Shown here: positions 18,213-27,165 of the stretch, one piece after another | Layout: every line of letters starts with the position of its first letter | How positions within the stretch are numbered: position 1 is the stretch's first letter | NCBI GenBank assembly: GCA_947088865.1 | Contig: CAMUHY010000011.1 | Coordinates: 1-64,000, forward strand | DNA from: an uncultured Eubacterium sp. | Lineage (GTDB): Bacteria; Bacillota; Clostridia; Lachnospirales; Lachnospiraceae | DNA length: 64,000 bases | Reading direction: 5' to 3' | Notes under the pieces: generated by a model | The model's database searches: none | The model's input: the letters and a program-made list of their open reading frames with translations, nothing else | What the model was told of the DNA's origin: nothing | Made by a program: the position numbers and the translations under genes

Positions 18213-18959
18213 ATGAGAGAATATACCGATTTTGCATATGTCTATGATGAATATATGGATAATATTCCATATGATGAATGGTGTGCCTACCTCATTCAAT
18301 TGCTGGAGGAATATCATATTAATAGTGAAGATTCAATTGTAGATTTAGGCTGTGGTACGGGAACCGTCACAAGGATTCTTGACAAAGCCGGTTATGATTG
18401 TATAGGAATTGATATGTCACAGGATATGTTGACCATTGCCTCTGAAAAAACGATTGATAGTGGACAAGAAATTATTTATAGTTTGCAGGATATGAGAGAG
18501 TTTAGCCTTCCATACGAGGTTTCGGCGATGATTAGCATTGGCGATTCAATGAATTATATAACGTCGATGGATGATTTAAAAAATGTATTTGAATCTGTAA
18601 AAAAAGGCTTGGTTTTAGGGGGCATATTTATTTTTGACCTAAAGACGATACATTTTTTTAAAGATATTTTAAGGGATAATACGTATGCAGAAAATAGAGA
18701 GACATCTGCTTTTATATGGAATAATTACTATGAAGATGATACGAGAAATAATATATATGATTTGGCAATATTTGTTCAAAATGAAGATGGTCTTTTTGAA
18801 CGCTTTGAGGAACAGCATTTTCAGCATGGATTTGAGGTTGATGAGGTGAAAAATGCAGCACAGGCAGCAGGATTGGAAGTGATAGCAGTCTATGATGCAT
18901 TTACACACAACGAACAAAATAAGGATAGTGAACGATTGTATTATATTGTTAAAAAATAA
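18213..18959 (+). CDS. Class I SAM-dependent methyltransferase
   Basis: 248 residues with the SAM-binding motif I VDLGCGTGTVTRIL (near residue 46), motif II acidic residue in CIGIDMSQDML, and a downstream FDLKT segment. The N-terminus MREYTDFAYVYDEYMD is typical of YqeM-like methyltransferases of Firmicutes. Substrate unknown. The ATG follows TTGGAGGGCT. Confidence 0.88.
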   Translation: MREYTDFAYVYDEYMDNIPYDEWCAYLIQLLEEYHINSEDSIVDLGCGTGTVTRILDKAGYDCIGIDMSQDMLTIASEKTIDSGQEIIYSLQDMREFSLPYEVSAMISIGDSMNYITSMDDLKNVFESVKKGLVLGGIFIFDLKTIHFFKDILRDNTYAENRETSAFIWNNYYEDDTRNNIYDLAIFVQNEDGLFERFEEQHFQHGFEVDEVKNAAQAAGLEVIAVYDAFTHNEQNKDSERLYYIVKK

Positions 18960-19114
18960 GATGTTAGTAAAGCATAAAGATTGCCGCAAGGGTCAAATAC
19001 CATAGCGTCCTTTGGACGCATTGCAGCTTGCTATGGGGTATTTGACTGATTGCAGGCAGAATTTGAGATTCTGGCGGCGTTTTTACCACAGAACGCTTTG
19101 GAATGGAGGACAGA

Positions 19115-20020
19115 ATGAAAGATTATATTGTAAGAGGGGTTGCCTGTGAAGGTCAAATTAGAGCATTTGCGGCAACAACAAAAAATCTTGTTGAGGAGGC
19201 AAGAAGGAGGCATAATACAAGTCCAATAGCCACAGTGGCACTTGGCAGGCTGCTTACAGGCGGCGCTATGATGGGAACCATGATGAAAAATGACACCGAC
19301 CTTATGACAATACAGATTAAGGCAAATGGACCAATTGGCGCAATGACTGTGACAGCAGACCCTAAAGGTAATGTTAAGGGATTTGTGGCACATCCGGAAG
19401 TGATGCTCCCGTTGGTTGATGGCAAGCTTGACATTGCAGGCGCTTTGGGAATAGGCGTGCTGAGTGTTATAAAAGATATTGGCTTGAAAGAACCTTATGT
19501 TGGAGATACCATTTTAGTGACTAGTGAAATTGGCGATGACTTGACTTATTATTTTGCGACAAGCGAGCAAATTCCATCATCTGTGGCGCTTGGTGTTCTT
19601 ATGAATAAAGATAATACCGTCCAGCAGGCAGGTGGATTTATTATTCAATTGATGCCAGGAGCCGATGCGGCAATTCTGGATAAACTTGAACAAAGAATTG
19701 CAACAATTCAATCGGTGACCGACTTTTTTGAACAGCAGATGACGCCGGAAGATATCCTTGCACATGTGTTGGAGGGGATGAATTTTGAGGTGTTAGAAAA
19801 AATAGAAACAAAATTTTATTGTGACTGTTCAAAAGAAAAAGTGAGTAAAGCTGTTATTAGTATAGGAAGACAAGAGCTTATATCAATGATTGAGGATAAT
19901 GAGCCGATTGAGGTCAATTGTCATTTTTGCAACAGCCATTATCAATTTGATGTAGAGGAGCTTAAAGTGATGCTTGAGCAAGCAACGAAGCGCACAAAGC
20001 TAAAATCAAAAATGGAATAG
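19115..20020 (+). CDS. hslO: Redox-regulated chaperone Hsp33
   Basis: 301 residues. The N-terminal chaperone domain starts [19 protein letters not shown]. The C-terminal redox switch has the four zinc cysteines as CDC (near 237) and CHFC (near 268), which form disulphides on oxidation to activate the holdase. The ATG is set by TGGAGGA 4-5 bases upstream; the ATG at 19103 overlaps that ribosome-binding site. The leader ACGCTTTGGAATGGAGG resembles those of the genes at 55644 and 48849. Confidence 0.96.
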   Translation: MKDYIVRGVACEGQIRAFAATTKNLVEEARRRHNTSPIATVALGRLLTGGAMMGTMMKNDTDLMTIQIKANGPIGAMTVTADPKGNVKGFVAHPEVMLPLVDGKLDIAGALGIGVLSVIKDIGLKEPYVGDTILVTSEIGDDLTYYFATSEQIPSSVALGVLMNKDNTVQQAGGFIIQLMPGADAAILDKLEQRIATIQSVTDFFEQQMTPEDILAHVLEGMNFEVLEKIETKFYCDCSKEKVSKAVISIGRQELISMIEDNEPIEVNCHFCNSHYQFDVEELKVMLEQATKRTKLKSKME

Positions 20021-20055
20021 TTCACATAAATTGTAAGAATAGAATGGAGTATGTA

Positions 20056-21720
20056 ATGGAAAACGAAGTTGTATCAAGAAATTTTATTGAGCAGATTATT
20101 GATAATGATATTGAAGATGGACATTGTAAAAAAGTTATTACAAGGTTTCCGCCAGAACCAAATGGTTATCTTCATATAGGACATGCGAAGTCCATATTAT
20201 TAAATTATGGGTTATCTCAAAAATATCATGGTCAGTTTAACTTGCGGTTTGATGATACAAATCCAACAAAAGAAAAAGAGGAATTTGTAGAGTCTATTAA
20301 AAGTGATGTGGAGTGGCTTGGCGCGAAATGGCATGGAGATGTATTGTTTGCATCCAGTTATTTTACACAAATGTATGAGGCGGCAGTGAAGCTGATTAAA
20401 AAGGGGAAAGCCTATGTCTGTGATTTGACGCCGGAACAGATAAGAGAGTACAGAGGAACACTTACACAGCCCGGTAAGGAAAGTCCATACCGAAATCGAA
20501 GTGTTGAAGAAAATCTTGAATTGTTTGAAAATATGAAAAATGGTGTGTATGAAGATGGCGCTAAGGTATTAAGGGCAAAAATTGATATGGCATCGCCTAA
20601 TATTAATATGAGAGACCCTATTATTTATCGTGTTGCGCATATCACACATCACAGAACAGGGGATACATGGTGCATTTATCCAATGTATGATTTTGCGCAT
20701 CCAATTGAAGATGCCATTGAAGGGGTGTCACACTCTATATGTACATTGGAATTTGAAGACCACAGACCGCTTTATGACTGGGTTGTAAAAGAATTAGAGT
20801 ATGAGAATCCGCCAAAGCAGATTGAGTTTGCAAAATTATACTTAAATAATGTGGTGACAGGAAAGCGATATATTAAGAAACTGGTAGAAGACGGCATTGT
20901 AGATGGATGGGATGACCCAAGACTGGTGTCGATTGCCGCATTGCGAAGAAGAGGCTTTACACCGGAATCAATTAAGATGTTTGTTGATTTGGTGGGTGTT
21001 ACAAAAAGTCAAGGTGCTGTGGAATATCCTATGCTGGAGTATTGCATAAGAGAAGATTTAAAGTCAAAGGCAAGCCGAATGATGGCAGTTTTAGACCCTG
21101 TAAAGCTGATTATTGACAATTATCCAGAAGGTCAGGTTGAATATATGGAGGTTCCTAATAATCAAGAAAATCCAGAGCTTGGTACAAGAAAAGTTCCATT
21201 TACAAAGGAGTTGTATATTGAAAGAGAGGATTTTATGGAGGAACCGCCAAAAAAATATTTCAGGCTGTTTCCGGGCAATGAAGTGCGATTGATGAATGCG
21301 TACTTTGTGACATGTGTTGACTATAAAAAGGATGCATCAGGTAATATTACAGAAATTCATTGCACATATGACCCGCAGACAAAAGGCGGCAATTTTGCAG
21401 GGCGCAAAGTAAAGGGAACGATTCATTGGGTTTCAGTTAGTGAGGGAGTAAATGTCGAGGCAAGATTATATGAAAATATAGTTGATGAAGAAAAAGGCGT
21501 TTATGACGAGGAGACAGGAGAGATAAATCTTAACCCACATTCATTGAAAGTAGTAAAAAATTGTTATGTGGAACCAGCGTTAGCGCAGGCAAAAGCACAA
21601 GATAAATTTCAGTTTGTCCGCAATGGGTATTTTTGTGCAGATGTAAAGGATAGCACGGAGGGAAAACCTGTATTTAATAGAATTGTATCATTGAAAAGTT
21701 CTTTTAAATTGCCAGTATAG
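20056..21720 (+). CDS. glnS: Glutamine-tRNA ligase
   Basis: Class Ic synthetase, 554 residues. Seen: [17 protein letters not shown] (HIGH at 40-43), the FDDTNP acceptor-binding segment, and the GlnRS-type C-terminal anticodon-binding barrels. The usual KMSKS equivalent (MSKRK in E. coli) reads VTGKRYIKK at about 266-275, a variant that keeps the basic residues but not the serine. Start chosen at the second ATG, with GGAG 6 bases upstream. A dedicated GlnRS implies direct charging of tRNA-Gln. Confidence 0.95.
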   Translation: MENEVVSRNFIEQIIDNDIEDGHCKKVITRFPPEPNGYLHIGHAKSILLNYGLSQKYHGQFNLRFDDTNPTKEKEEFVESIKSDVEWLGAKWHGDVLFASSYFTQMYEAAVKLIKKGKAYVCDLTPEQIREYRGTLTQPGKESPYRNRSVEENLELFENMKNGVYEDGAKVLRAKIDMASPNINMRDPIIYRVAHITHHRTGDTWCIYPMYDFAHPIEDAIEGVSHSICTLEFEDHRPLYDWVVKELEYENPPKQIEFAKLYLNNVVTGKRYIKKLVEDGIVDGWDDPRLVSIAALRRRGFTPESIKMFVDLVGVTKSQGAVEYPMLEYCIREDLKSKASRMMAVLDPVKLIIDNYPEGQVEYMEVPNNQENPELGTRKVPFTKELYIEREDFMEEPPKKYFRLFPGNEVRLMNAYFVTCVDYKKDASGNITEIHCTYDPQTKGGNFAGRKVKGTIHWVSVSEGVNVEARLYENIVDEEKGVYDEETGEINLNPHSLKVVKNCYVEPALAQAKAQDKFQFVRNGYFCADVKDSTEGKPVFNRIVSLKSSFKLPV

Positions 21721-21770
21721 TTAGAACGTATAAGGTAAAAATGGCAGTTTTTAAATGTGTTTGATTGGTT

Positions 21771-21870
21771 TGTTTTGAGATTGCTACCTTTTGATGCGAC
21801 AGTCTCAAAACAGCTAATCGCTAGTAAGATATAAACAAGTAGTAAAGTGGATTGTCAATACCGCTTGACT
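21771..21870. repeat. Hairpin plus degenerate REP-like palindrome
   Basis: TGTTTTGAGA (21771-21780) pairs with TCTCAAAACA (21803-21812), a terminator-like stem after glnS with GATGCGACAG in its loop. It is followed at 21835-21870 by CAAGTAGTAAAGTGGATTG then TCAATACCGCTTGAC, a diverged copy of the REP-like repeat seen at 35728, 38381, 49052 and 56729. Confidence 0.55.
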
Positions 21871-21899
21871 AATATACATAAAAAGAAGGGAAATAAGTA

Positions 21900-22676
21900 A
21901 TGAGCGATAGTAATCAACCAAAAGAAGCACAGTATCTTTTTGATAAAAGAGTGACTTGTGCAATATGTGATAAGGAGTTTAAGAACAAGGTCGTTAAGAC
22001 CGGAAAAGCAAGATTTCTTGGGACAGATGAAGATTTAAGACCCAAATATTCTAATCTGGATACAATTAAATATGATGTATATATGTGTCCATACTGTGGA
22101 TATGCTTCTGTGTCAAGAGAATTTGAAAATGTTACGCCAAAGCAGAGACTGTTATTAAAAGCAGAGGTGTGTAATCAGCAGTTTGGCATAAATAATCCGA
22201 CAGAAGATATTGGATATTATGATTATGATATGGCTATTGCAAGATATAAAAGAGCATTGCTTATTGCAACGAAAAAACCTTCTAAGGTTAGTGAGTGTTC
22301 TTATCTTCGTTTAAAAATAGCATGGCTTAATCGTTCAATGTATGAAGAGATTATACAGGATAAAGAAGAAGAGTCTTTAACAGAAGAAGAAAAAGCAAAA
22401 TATGACAAGTATAAGAGTGAAGAAAAAAATTATCTAAAAGAAGCCTATGAAGGATTTGTAGAAGCTCTTTTAAAAGAATACCCACCAATATGTGGTATGG
22501 ATGAGTGTACATTTAACTATCTTATGTCTGTATTGTCTTACAAAAATGGAGAGTATGATAATGCGCTGCGATTTGGTTATGATGTTATTCAATCGATTAA
22601 TGCCTCGTCAAAATTAAAGGATAAACAAAGAGAACTTCTTGATAAATTGAAAGATATGAAGAAAAGTGAAAATTAG
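21900..22676 (+). CDS. DUF2225 family protein
   Basis: 258 residues. Two CxxC pairs near the N-terminus (VTCAICDKEF and CPYCGYAS) suggest a zinc ribbon, followed by a helical, TPR-like region of charged repeats. This matches the DUF2225 family of Firmicutes, whose function is unknown. It has its own gap upstream and is followed by a cold-shock gene with a separate promoter. Confidence 0.8.
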   Translation: MSDSNQPKEAQYLFDKRVTCAICDKEFKNKVVKTGKARFLGTDEDLRPKYSNLDTIKYDVYMCPYCGYASVSREFENVTPKQRLLLKAEVCNQQFGINNPTEDIGYYDYDMAIARYKRALLIATKKPSKVSECSYLRLKIAWLNRSMYEEIIQDKEEESLTEEEKAKYDKYKSEEKNYLKEAYEGFVEALLKEYPPICGMDECTFNYLMSVLSYKNGEYDNALRFGYDVIQSINASSKLKDKQRELLDKLKDMKKSEN

Positions 22677-22697
22677 AGAGGTTTTTTGGAATATTTA

Positions 22698-22726
22698 TTG
22701 ACAATAATGAGCGTGAATGATAAGAT
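22698..22726 (+). promoter_or_regulatory. Promoter of the cold-shock gene
   Basis: TTGACA, 17 bases, TAAGAT. Transcription would start near 22732, giving a leader of about 40 bases that can form a GCATCT/AGATGC hairpin before the ribosome-binding site. Confidence 0.7.
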
Positions 22727-22774
22727 GCATCTGGCATTGCTTAGATGCCGCATATTTTTTTGGAGGTACTTATA

Positions 22775-22975
22775 ATGAAAGGTACAGTAAAGTGGTTCAG
22801 CAATCAAAAAGGGTACGGATTCATTAATGACGAGAATGGCAATGATGTTTTCGTACACTACTCAGGACTTAACATGAGTGGCTTTAAGTCATTAGACGAA
22901 GGCGCTAGTGTAGAGTTTGACGTTACTGATGGGGCTAATGGTCGTCCACAGGCTACAAACGTAACGAAATTATAA
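22775..22975 (+). CDS. Cold-shock domain protein (CspA family)
   Basis: 66 residues with RNP1 KGYGFI and RNP2 VFVHYS in the canonical five-strand OB fold beginning MKGTVKWF. Single-stranded nucleic acid chaperone. Strong TGGAGG ribosome-binding site. Confidence 0.97.
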   Translation: MKGTVKWFSNQKGYGFINDENGNDVFVHYSGLNMSGFKSLDEGASVEFDVTDGANGRPQATNVTKL

Positions 22976-23064
22976 TCCAGGATGTGCTACAGTGTGCCTT
23001 TTTAAATATATAAGTTTAGTGGTTATTATTGAAAAGATATATTGTTACAATTCAGATTATGAGT

Positions 23065-23160
23065 GGGACTGTTGTAAAATGAGAGATTCTACAAGATAGG
23101 AAGCAGCGTTGTTTCGTTGATATCCGTATGTTGTATGGAAATTCATTTTGTGACAGTCCT
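23065..23160. repeat. Long interspersed hairpin, GGACTGT/ACAGTCC family
   Basis: GGGACTGTTGTAAAATGAGAG pairs with ATTCATTTTGTGACAGTCCT across a loop of about 55 bases. Same family as 12939 and 56672. It lies between the cold-shock gene and the next membrane protein gene. Confidence 0.65.
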
Positions 23161-23222
23161 GTTGCTTTATAGACACAAATCGCAAAGTTTGAGCAATAAG
23201 CTCTTTGACAGGGAGGATTCTT

Positions 23223-24038
23223 ATGGATACGATTGATTTTAATCAGACATTGCCGTCAGGCATAACATTTATGTTGCAAGCGGGAGGCTTTTTGGCTGTT
23301 TCTATATTTCTTGTAATGTTTATTGTTATCAAAAAGCGATGGAAAGGAAGAATGACGCCCTTTTTTTTAGGGTTGACCGTTTTTGCATTTGTCCGAATAT
23401 TTGTTATGCTTACAGAATCGGCGTTAGCTTTAATTCCTAGCGTTGATATTGCATTTTCATATAATCCAATAGCGCTTACCATTGTTGATTGCCTGCTTTG
23501 TGCAGCTGGATATGTAGCAGGTCGAATTGTTCTTTGCAAAGTGCTAGAAGAACGTTTTGAGCGAAAAGGAGACATTTATTTAGGCGGTCTTGGCTTGGGA
23601 TTTGGCGATGCTTTGTTATATGGATTTACGGTAGTTTCTTATTTTGTATGGTGTATAGGTATAGAAGGCAGCGGCTTGGAAGCGGCACTTTCAGAGATAT
23701 CCGGCGAAGAACTTATTGCAACATATCAATCCATATCAGATTTATTTGTAGCGCCTGTTATATTATGGTTGTTTATGGGTGTAAGTACAGTAATTGATAT
23801 GATTTTGCAGATGGCTTTAATGACAGTAACGTTTGGTATTGAAAAGAAAACATTGCCTTCTATGTTTCATGGCATCTGTTTTGTTATCAATGTAGTATCT
23901 GTTATTACATTTCAAATATATGATGTAAATTCAATTACAAGTATTTCTATTTTATTTGCTGTTAAATTGATAATATTTGCGGTTGTTGTTTATTATATAT
24001 TTAATGTTGTAGGAAAAAAAGTTCAATATGAAGAGTAG
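23223..24038 (+). CDS. Multi-pass membrane protein, possibly YhfC-like
   Basis: 271 residues with about seven hydrophobic helices. The segment GGLGLGFGDALLYGF lies where the glycine-rich motif of YhfC-type (glutamic intramembrane peptidase-like) proteins would be, but the key glutamate is not evident, so the family call is weak. A ribosome-binding site AGGGAGG precedes the ATG; the upstream TTG is not used. Confidence 0.55.
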   Translation: MDTIDFNQTLPSGITFMLQAGGFLAVSIFLVMFIVIKKRWKGRMTPFFLGLTVFAFVRIFVMLTESALALIPSVDIAFSYNPIALTIVDCLLCAAGYVAGRIVLCKVLEERFERKGDIYLGGLGLGFGDALLYGFTVVSYFVWCIGIEGSGLEAALSEISGEELIATYQSISDLFVAPVILWLFMGVSTVIDMILQMALMTVTFGIEKKTLPSMFHGICFVINVVSVITFQIYDVNSITSISILFAVKLIIFAVVVYYIFNVVGKKVQYEE

Positions 24039-24060
24039 TTGAACAATGAAAATTTATAAT

Positions 24061-24128
24061 TTAACCTTATCAAGGAAGTCCCCCCCCACTTTAATGCTGC
24101 AAAGGCATAAGTGGGGGGGACTTGCTTG
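24061..24128. repeat. C-tract/G-tract hairpin element, copy 1
   Basis: AAGTCCCCCCCCACTT pairs with AAGTGGGGGGGACTT around a TAATGCTGCAAAGGCAT loop that is itself partly palindromic. A near-identical inverted copy lies at 35792-35857 inside intervening element 2. The size and ends suggest a miniature mobile element. Confidence 0.65.
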
Positions 24129-24178
24129 TTTCAGTTTAACGAGCCAATTAAAAATAGCTGTTTCATTAAAATGATTTA

Positions 24179-24228
24179 TTTCACACATAGATTGTAATTT
24201 TTTACAAACTATGTGTGAAATTTTTTAT
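24179..24228. terminator. Hairpin terminator between convergent genes
   Basis: ATTTCACACATAG pairs with CTATGTGTGAAAT, followed by TTTTTT on the plus strand. The preceding AAAATGATTTATT gives an A/T-rich tail for the minus-strand gene too. Confidence 0.8.
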
Positions 24229-24250
24229 AGAAATTTAACTTATCAGCAAG

Positions 24251-25273
24251 TTATTTGTTTGCAGCTTTTTTAGAAAAATCTGTTGTGACAAGTTTGTCAT
24301 ATGGAACTTCTGCATCCAATTCGCCGGCTTCTGTCAGAATATCTTTTAAAAGGTCAAACGATTGTTTTTCAAATATTGTATCACCTTTCCAAGTGTCTTG
24401 TGATTTGTAGCGTTCCACTATTTTTGTAAGTGTTGCAATATCCGTCTCTTGAAATTGAGGAGCAATTACCTCTGCTATTTCACTGCTGGTATGGCTGTTC
24501 ACATAGTCGAGACCTTTTTGAATAGCATTAGTAAATGATTGGATAATTTCAGGATTTTTTTCTAAATAACTTTTTTTGGCACAGTAGGCAGTATAAGGAA
24601 CATATCCGCTGTCAACGCCCATAGAAGCGACAACATATCCTCTGCCTTCATTTTCAATCGTTGTTGCAGTTGGTTCAAATTCGGCTGTAAAGTCGCCTAA
24701 GCCTGATGAATAGGCAGCCGCAGTAGAACCAAAGTCAATATTTTGAATAATCTCTACATCCTTTTTAGGGTCAATGCCTTGTTTTTTAAGGATATATTCC
24801 AAAAGCATTTGAGGCATACCACCAGCTCTGCCGCCTAAAATAGTCTTTCCTTTGACATCATTCCAAGTAAAATTACTGTAAGACTGCCTTGATACCAAGA
24901 AATTTCCAGCTCGTTGTGTAAGCTGTGCAAAGTTGACAGCATAGTCTGCTGAACCGCCAGTATATACATATATTGAGGCTTCAGAACCCATAAAACCAAT
25001 GTCTGCATCACCGCTTACCAGTGAAGTCATAACTTTATCAGCGCCAAATCCAGTAACAAGGTTTAGCTCAATACCTTCCTCCAAAAAGTATCCTTTTTCA
25101 ATAGCGACGTATTGCGGTGCATAAAATATTGAATGTGCAACTTCATTTAAAGTAACTTTTTGAACTTTATTACCTTCAATTTCATTTGATTTGTTTTTTG
25201 AACATCCAAAAAATGTCAGCAACATTACAAATGTCAATAGTAAAACAGACAATTTTTTTATTGTTGATTTCAT
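24251..25273 (-). CDS. ABC-transporter substrate-binding lipoprotein, NMT1/SsuA-like
   Basis: 340 residues: a lipoprotein signal peptide with lipobox LTFFGC (Cys about 24), then a periplasmic-binding fold of the NMT1/ThiY/SsuA class (EVAHSIFYAPQYVAIEKGYF, DADIGFMGSEASI, GRAGGMPQMLLEYIL). Such proteins bind sulfonates, pyrimidine precursors of thiamine or similar. No permease or ATPase gene adjoins it, so it is an orphan here and its ligand cannot be assigned. Confidence 0.88.
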   Translation of the reverse strand: MKSTIKKLSVLLLTFVMLLTFFGCSKNKSNEIEGNKVQKVTLNEVAHSIFYAPQYVAIEKGYFLEEGIELNLVTGFGADKVMTSLVSGDADIGFMGSEASIYVYTGGSADYAVNFAQLTQRAGNFLVSRQSYSNFTWNDVKGKTILGGRAGGMPQMLLEYILKKQGIDPKKDVEIIQNIDFGSTAAAYSSGLGDFTAEFEPTATTIENEGRGYVVASMGVDSGYVPYTAYCAKKSYLEKNPEIIQSFTNAIQKGLDYVNSHTSSEIAEVIAPQFQETDIATLTKIVERYKSQDTWKGDTIFEKQSFDLLKDILTEAGELDAEVPYDKLVTTDFSKKAANK

Positions 25274-25356
25274 TAAGTTAAATCCTTATTATTTTTTATT
25301 ATACTATGAAATAATATCAAATGTGTCACAAAACAGTTTTCAACTAAATTTTTATG

Positions 25357-25365
25357 TGATATAAT
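25357..25365 (+). promoter_or_regulatory. Extended -10 promoter element before the CZB chemoreceptor
   Basis: TGATATAAT gives an extended -10 (TG-N-TATAAT) about 138 bases before the start codon; no clear -35 box is seen. Confidence 0.4.
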
Positions 25366-25502
25366 ATCTATATAATTAGAAATTTTAAAATAGAAAGGAT
25401 GAAGGTATTGAAGGGGAAATTGTATGAAAAATAAATTTTTCATACATACATTTGTGCTTATGCCTAGAATTGTGGGCTGAACAAGAATGGAGGGGTAATA
25501 CT

Positions 25503-26912
25503 ATGTTTGGAAAGAAGAAGAGCGAAGTTCAAAATACGAACCATGATGTTGAACTAATGATGTCCATGATGGATAAGGTTATCGAGGGCGATTTTAGCGA
25601 GATTGATGTATCTCCATTTGTGGACAAACGATATGGAGAAAAGGTCAATGGTATGATTCAAGCTTTTAAAAAGGCGAACAATAATTTTGTTATGAGATTA
25701 AATGAGGCGATGGAATCCATTGGTGACAATTCTTATGTTAAAAATACGTTTGACCAAGTTCAATCACAATATGAGTCCATTAATGATATGGAAGAAGCCA
25801 GTCATCATCTTGAGACATCCATCAATGATATTTCGACTTCAATGGAGGATATTCGAGATAATACACATGATATTCTTGATGTTATACAAAAAAGTGCAGT
25901 GGGCATGAATGAGAGTATTCAAGTTGTCAATGAGTCTTCTGAAAAAATTGGTGTCATCAATGGACAGATGCAGAAGTTTCAAGATAAGATACAAAAAATT
26001 GGAGAGATTGTAGATATTGTAAAGGCGGTTGCAAGTCAAAGCAATCTTCTTGCATTAAATGCTTCGATTGAAGCAGCAAGAGCAGGGGAGGCTGGTAAAG
26101 GCTTTGCGGTTGTTGCCGACCAAGTAAGAGAGTTGTCAAGCAATACTTCATCATCTGCGGAAGATATTGTAAAATATGTAAATGAGTTACGAAATGATAT
26201 TACAGAGCTTGCTCAATTGATGGATGATACAACGACAAAGTTAGCTGAAGGCAACAGCAAAGTGGAAGGTTCGTTGAATGATATTAATAGAATGACCAAT
26301 CAAATGGAAGTTGTCAAGGATAAAGTTGATAATATATTTAAGGCGATTGATAAACAGACGACCGTTACATCGAATTTTTCTAGTCAAGTTGAAAATATTG
26401 CTGTAAGTTACGATGAATTGACAAAGGATTGCATGGCACAGGGAACACATGTGTACAAGATTAGCCGTTATATTGATACGACCAGAAGCGATATGGTTCG
26501 AGGTTTTGCTAATGTGACCACGCAAGATTGGCTGAAGATATTTGAGATAGACCATTTTATTCTGATGTGGCGTGTATATAGCCATGAAATTGGTTTTGAG
26601 GAGCTTAAGATTACACAGCTTAACAATCCTACAAGCTGTAAGCTGGGTGTTTGGCTAGGTAAGCAGACAGACCCAGCAATTACGGGAAGTCAAGAGTTTG
26701 CAGCTGTTAAAAATGCTCATAATGAGCTACATAGATGTGCAACGGAAACATGGAAGGCAAAAGATGCTGGAAATACTGAAAAAGCAAAAGAATGCTTTAA
26801 AAATACATACGATGCATTTTATGTATATAGAGATGCGATTAGAAAATTACAAGATAAGTTAATGACATTAGGGTACACTGATAAGACAAAAATTGTTGTC
26901 TTTCGTAATTAA
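25503..26912 (+). CDS. Soluble methyl-accepting chemotaxis protein with C-terminal CZB domain
   Basis: 469 residues, no membrane helix. A helical N-terminal region precedes the MCP signalling hairpin whose tip reads [20 protein letters not shown] followed by [15 protein letters not shown] (about 175-215). The C-terminal 120 residues are a chemoreceptor zinc-binding domain: the [19 protein letters not shown] and AHNELHRCA segments supply the 3-His/1-Cys site. CZB receptors respond to zinc or hypochlorous acid. Start set by GGAGGGG upstream. Expected to act in cytoplasmic receptor clusters. Confidence 0.93.
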   Translation: MFGKKKSEVQNTNHDVELMMSMMDKVIEGDFSEIDVSPFVDKRYGEKVNGMIQAFKKANNNFVMRLNEAMESIGDNSYVKNTFDQVQSQYESINDMEEASHHLETSINDISTSMEDIRDNTHDILDVIQKSAVGMNESIQVVNESSEKIGVINGQMQKFQDKIQKIGEIVDIVKAVASQSNLLALNASIEAARAGEAGKGFAVVADQVRELSSNTSSSAEDIVKYVNELRNDITELAQLMDDTTTKLAEGNSKVEGSLNDINRMTNQMEVVKDKVDNIFKAIDKQTTVTSNFSSQVENIAVSYDELTKDCMAQGTHVYKISRYIDTTRSDMVRGFANVTTQDWLKIFEIDHFILMWRVYSHEIGFEELKITQLNNPTSCKLGVWLGKQTDPAITGSQEFAAVKNAHNELHRCATETWKAKDAGNTEKAKECFKNTYDAFYVYRDAIRKLQDKLMTLGYTDKTKIVVFRN

Positions 26913-26937
26913 TTTTTAAATAGCTATATCATAAAAA

Positions 26938-27098
26938 ATAGTTATTGCTATAACAACTATTTGTATTTATGCACACAGGCATCCAAAAGAAAATTATCAG
27001 TAAAAGCTGACGGGTGTCTGGCGTGGCGAGTAGGAGAAGATAGCTCTTCCCTACTCGATTTTTATCAGAAAAGTCCCCGCTGAAAAAGCGGGGTACTT
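26938..27098 (+). other. Series of stem-loops after the CZB chemoreceptor gene
   Basis: Four structures in 160 bases: AAATAGTTA with AACAACTATTT (likely terminator). Then AGGCATCC (26977-26984) with GGGTGTCT (27012-27019), enclosing TCAG/CTGA. Then CGAGTAGG with CCTACTCG (27027-27057) plus ATTTTT. Then AAGTCCCCGC with GCGGGGTACTT (27070-27098). The middle pair could be a small structured RNA with its own terminator; no known riboswitch motif is recognised. Confidence 0.45.
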
Positions 27099-27165
27099 GA
27101 TTTTGTGGGAAGTTGTATTATTGGAAGTGACAAATTAACAGATTATGGAAAGGCAAGGTTATTTT

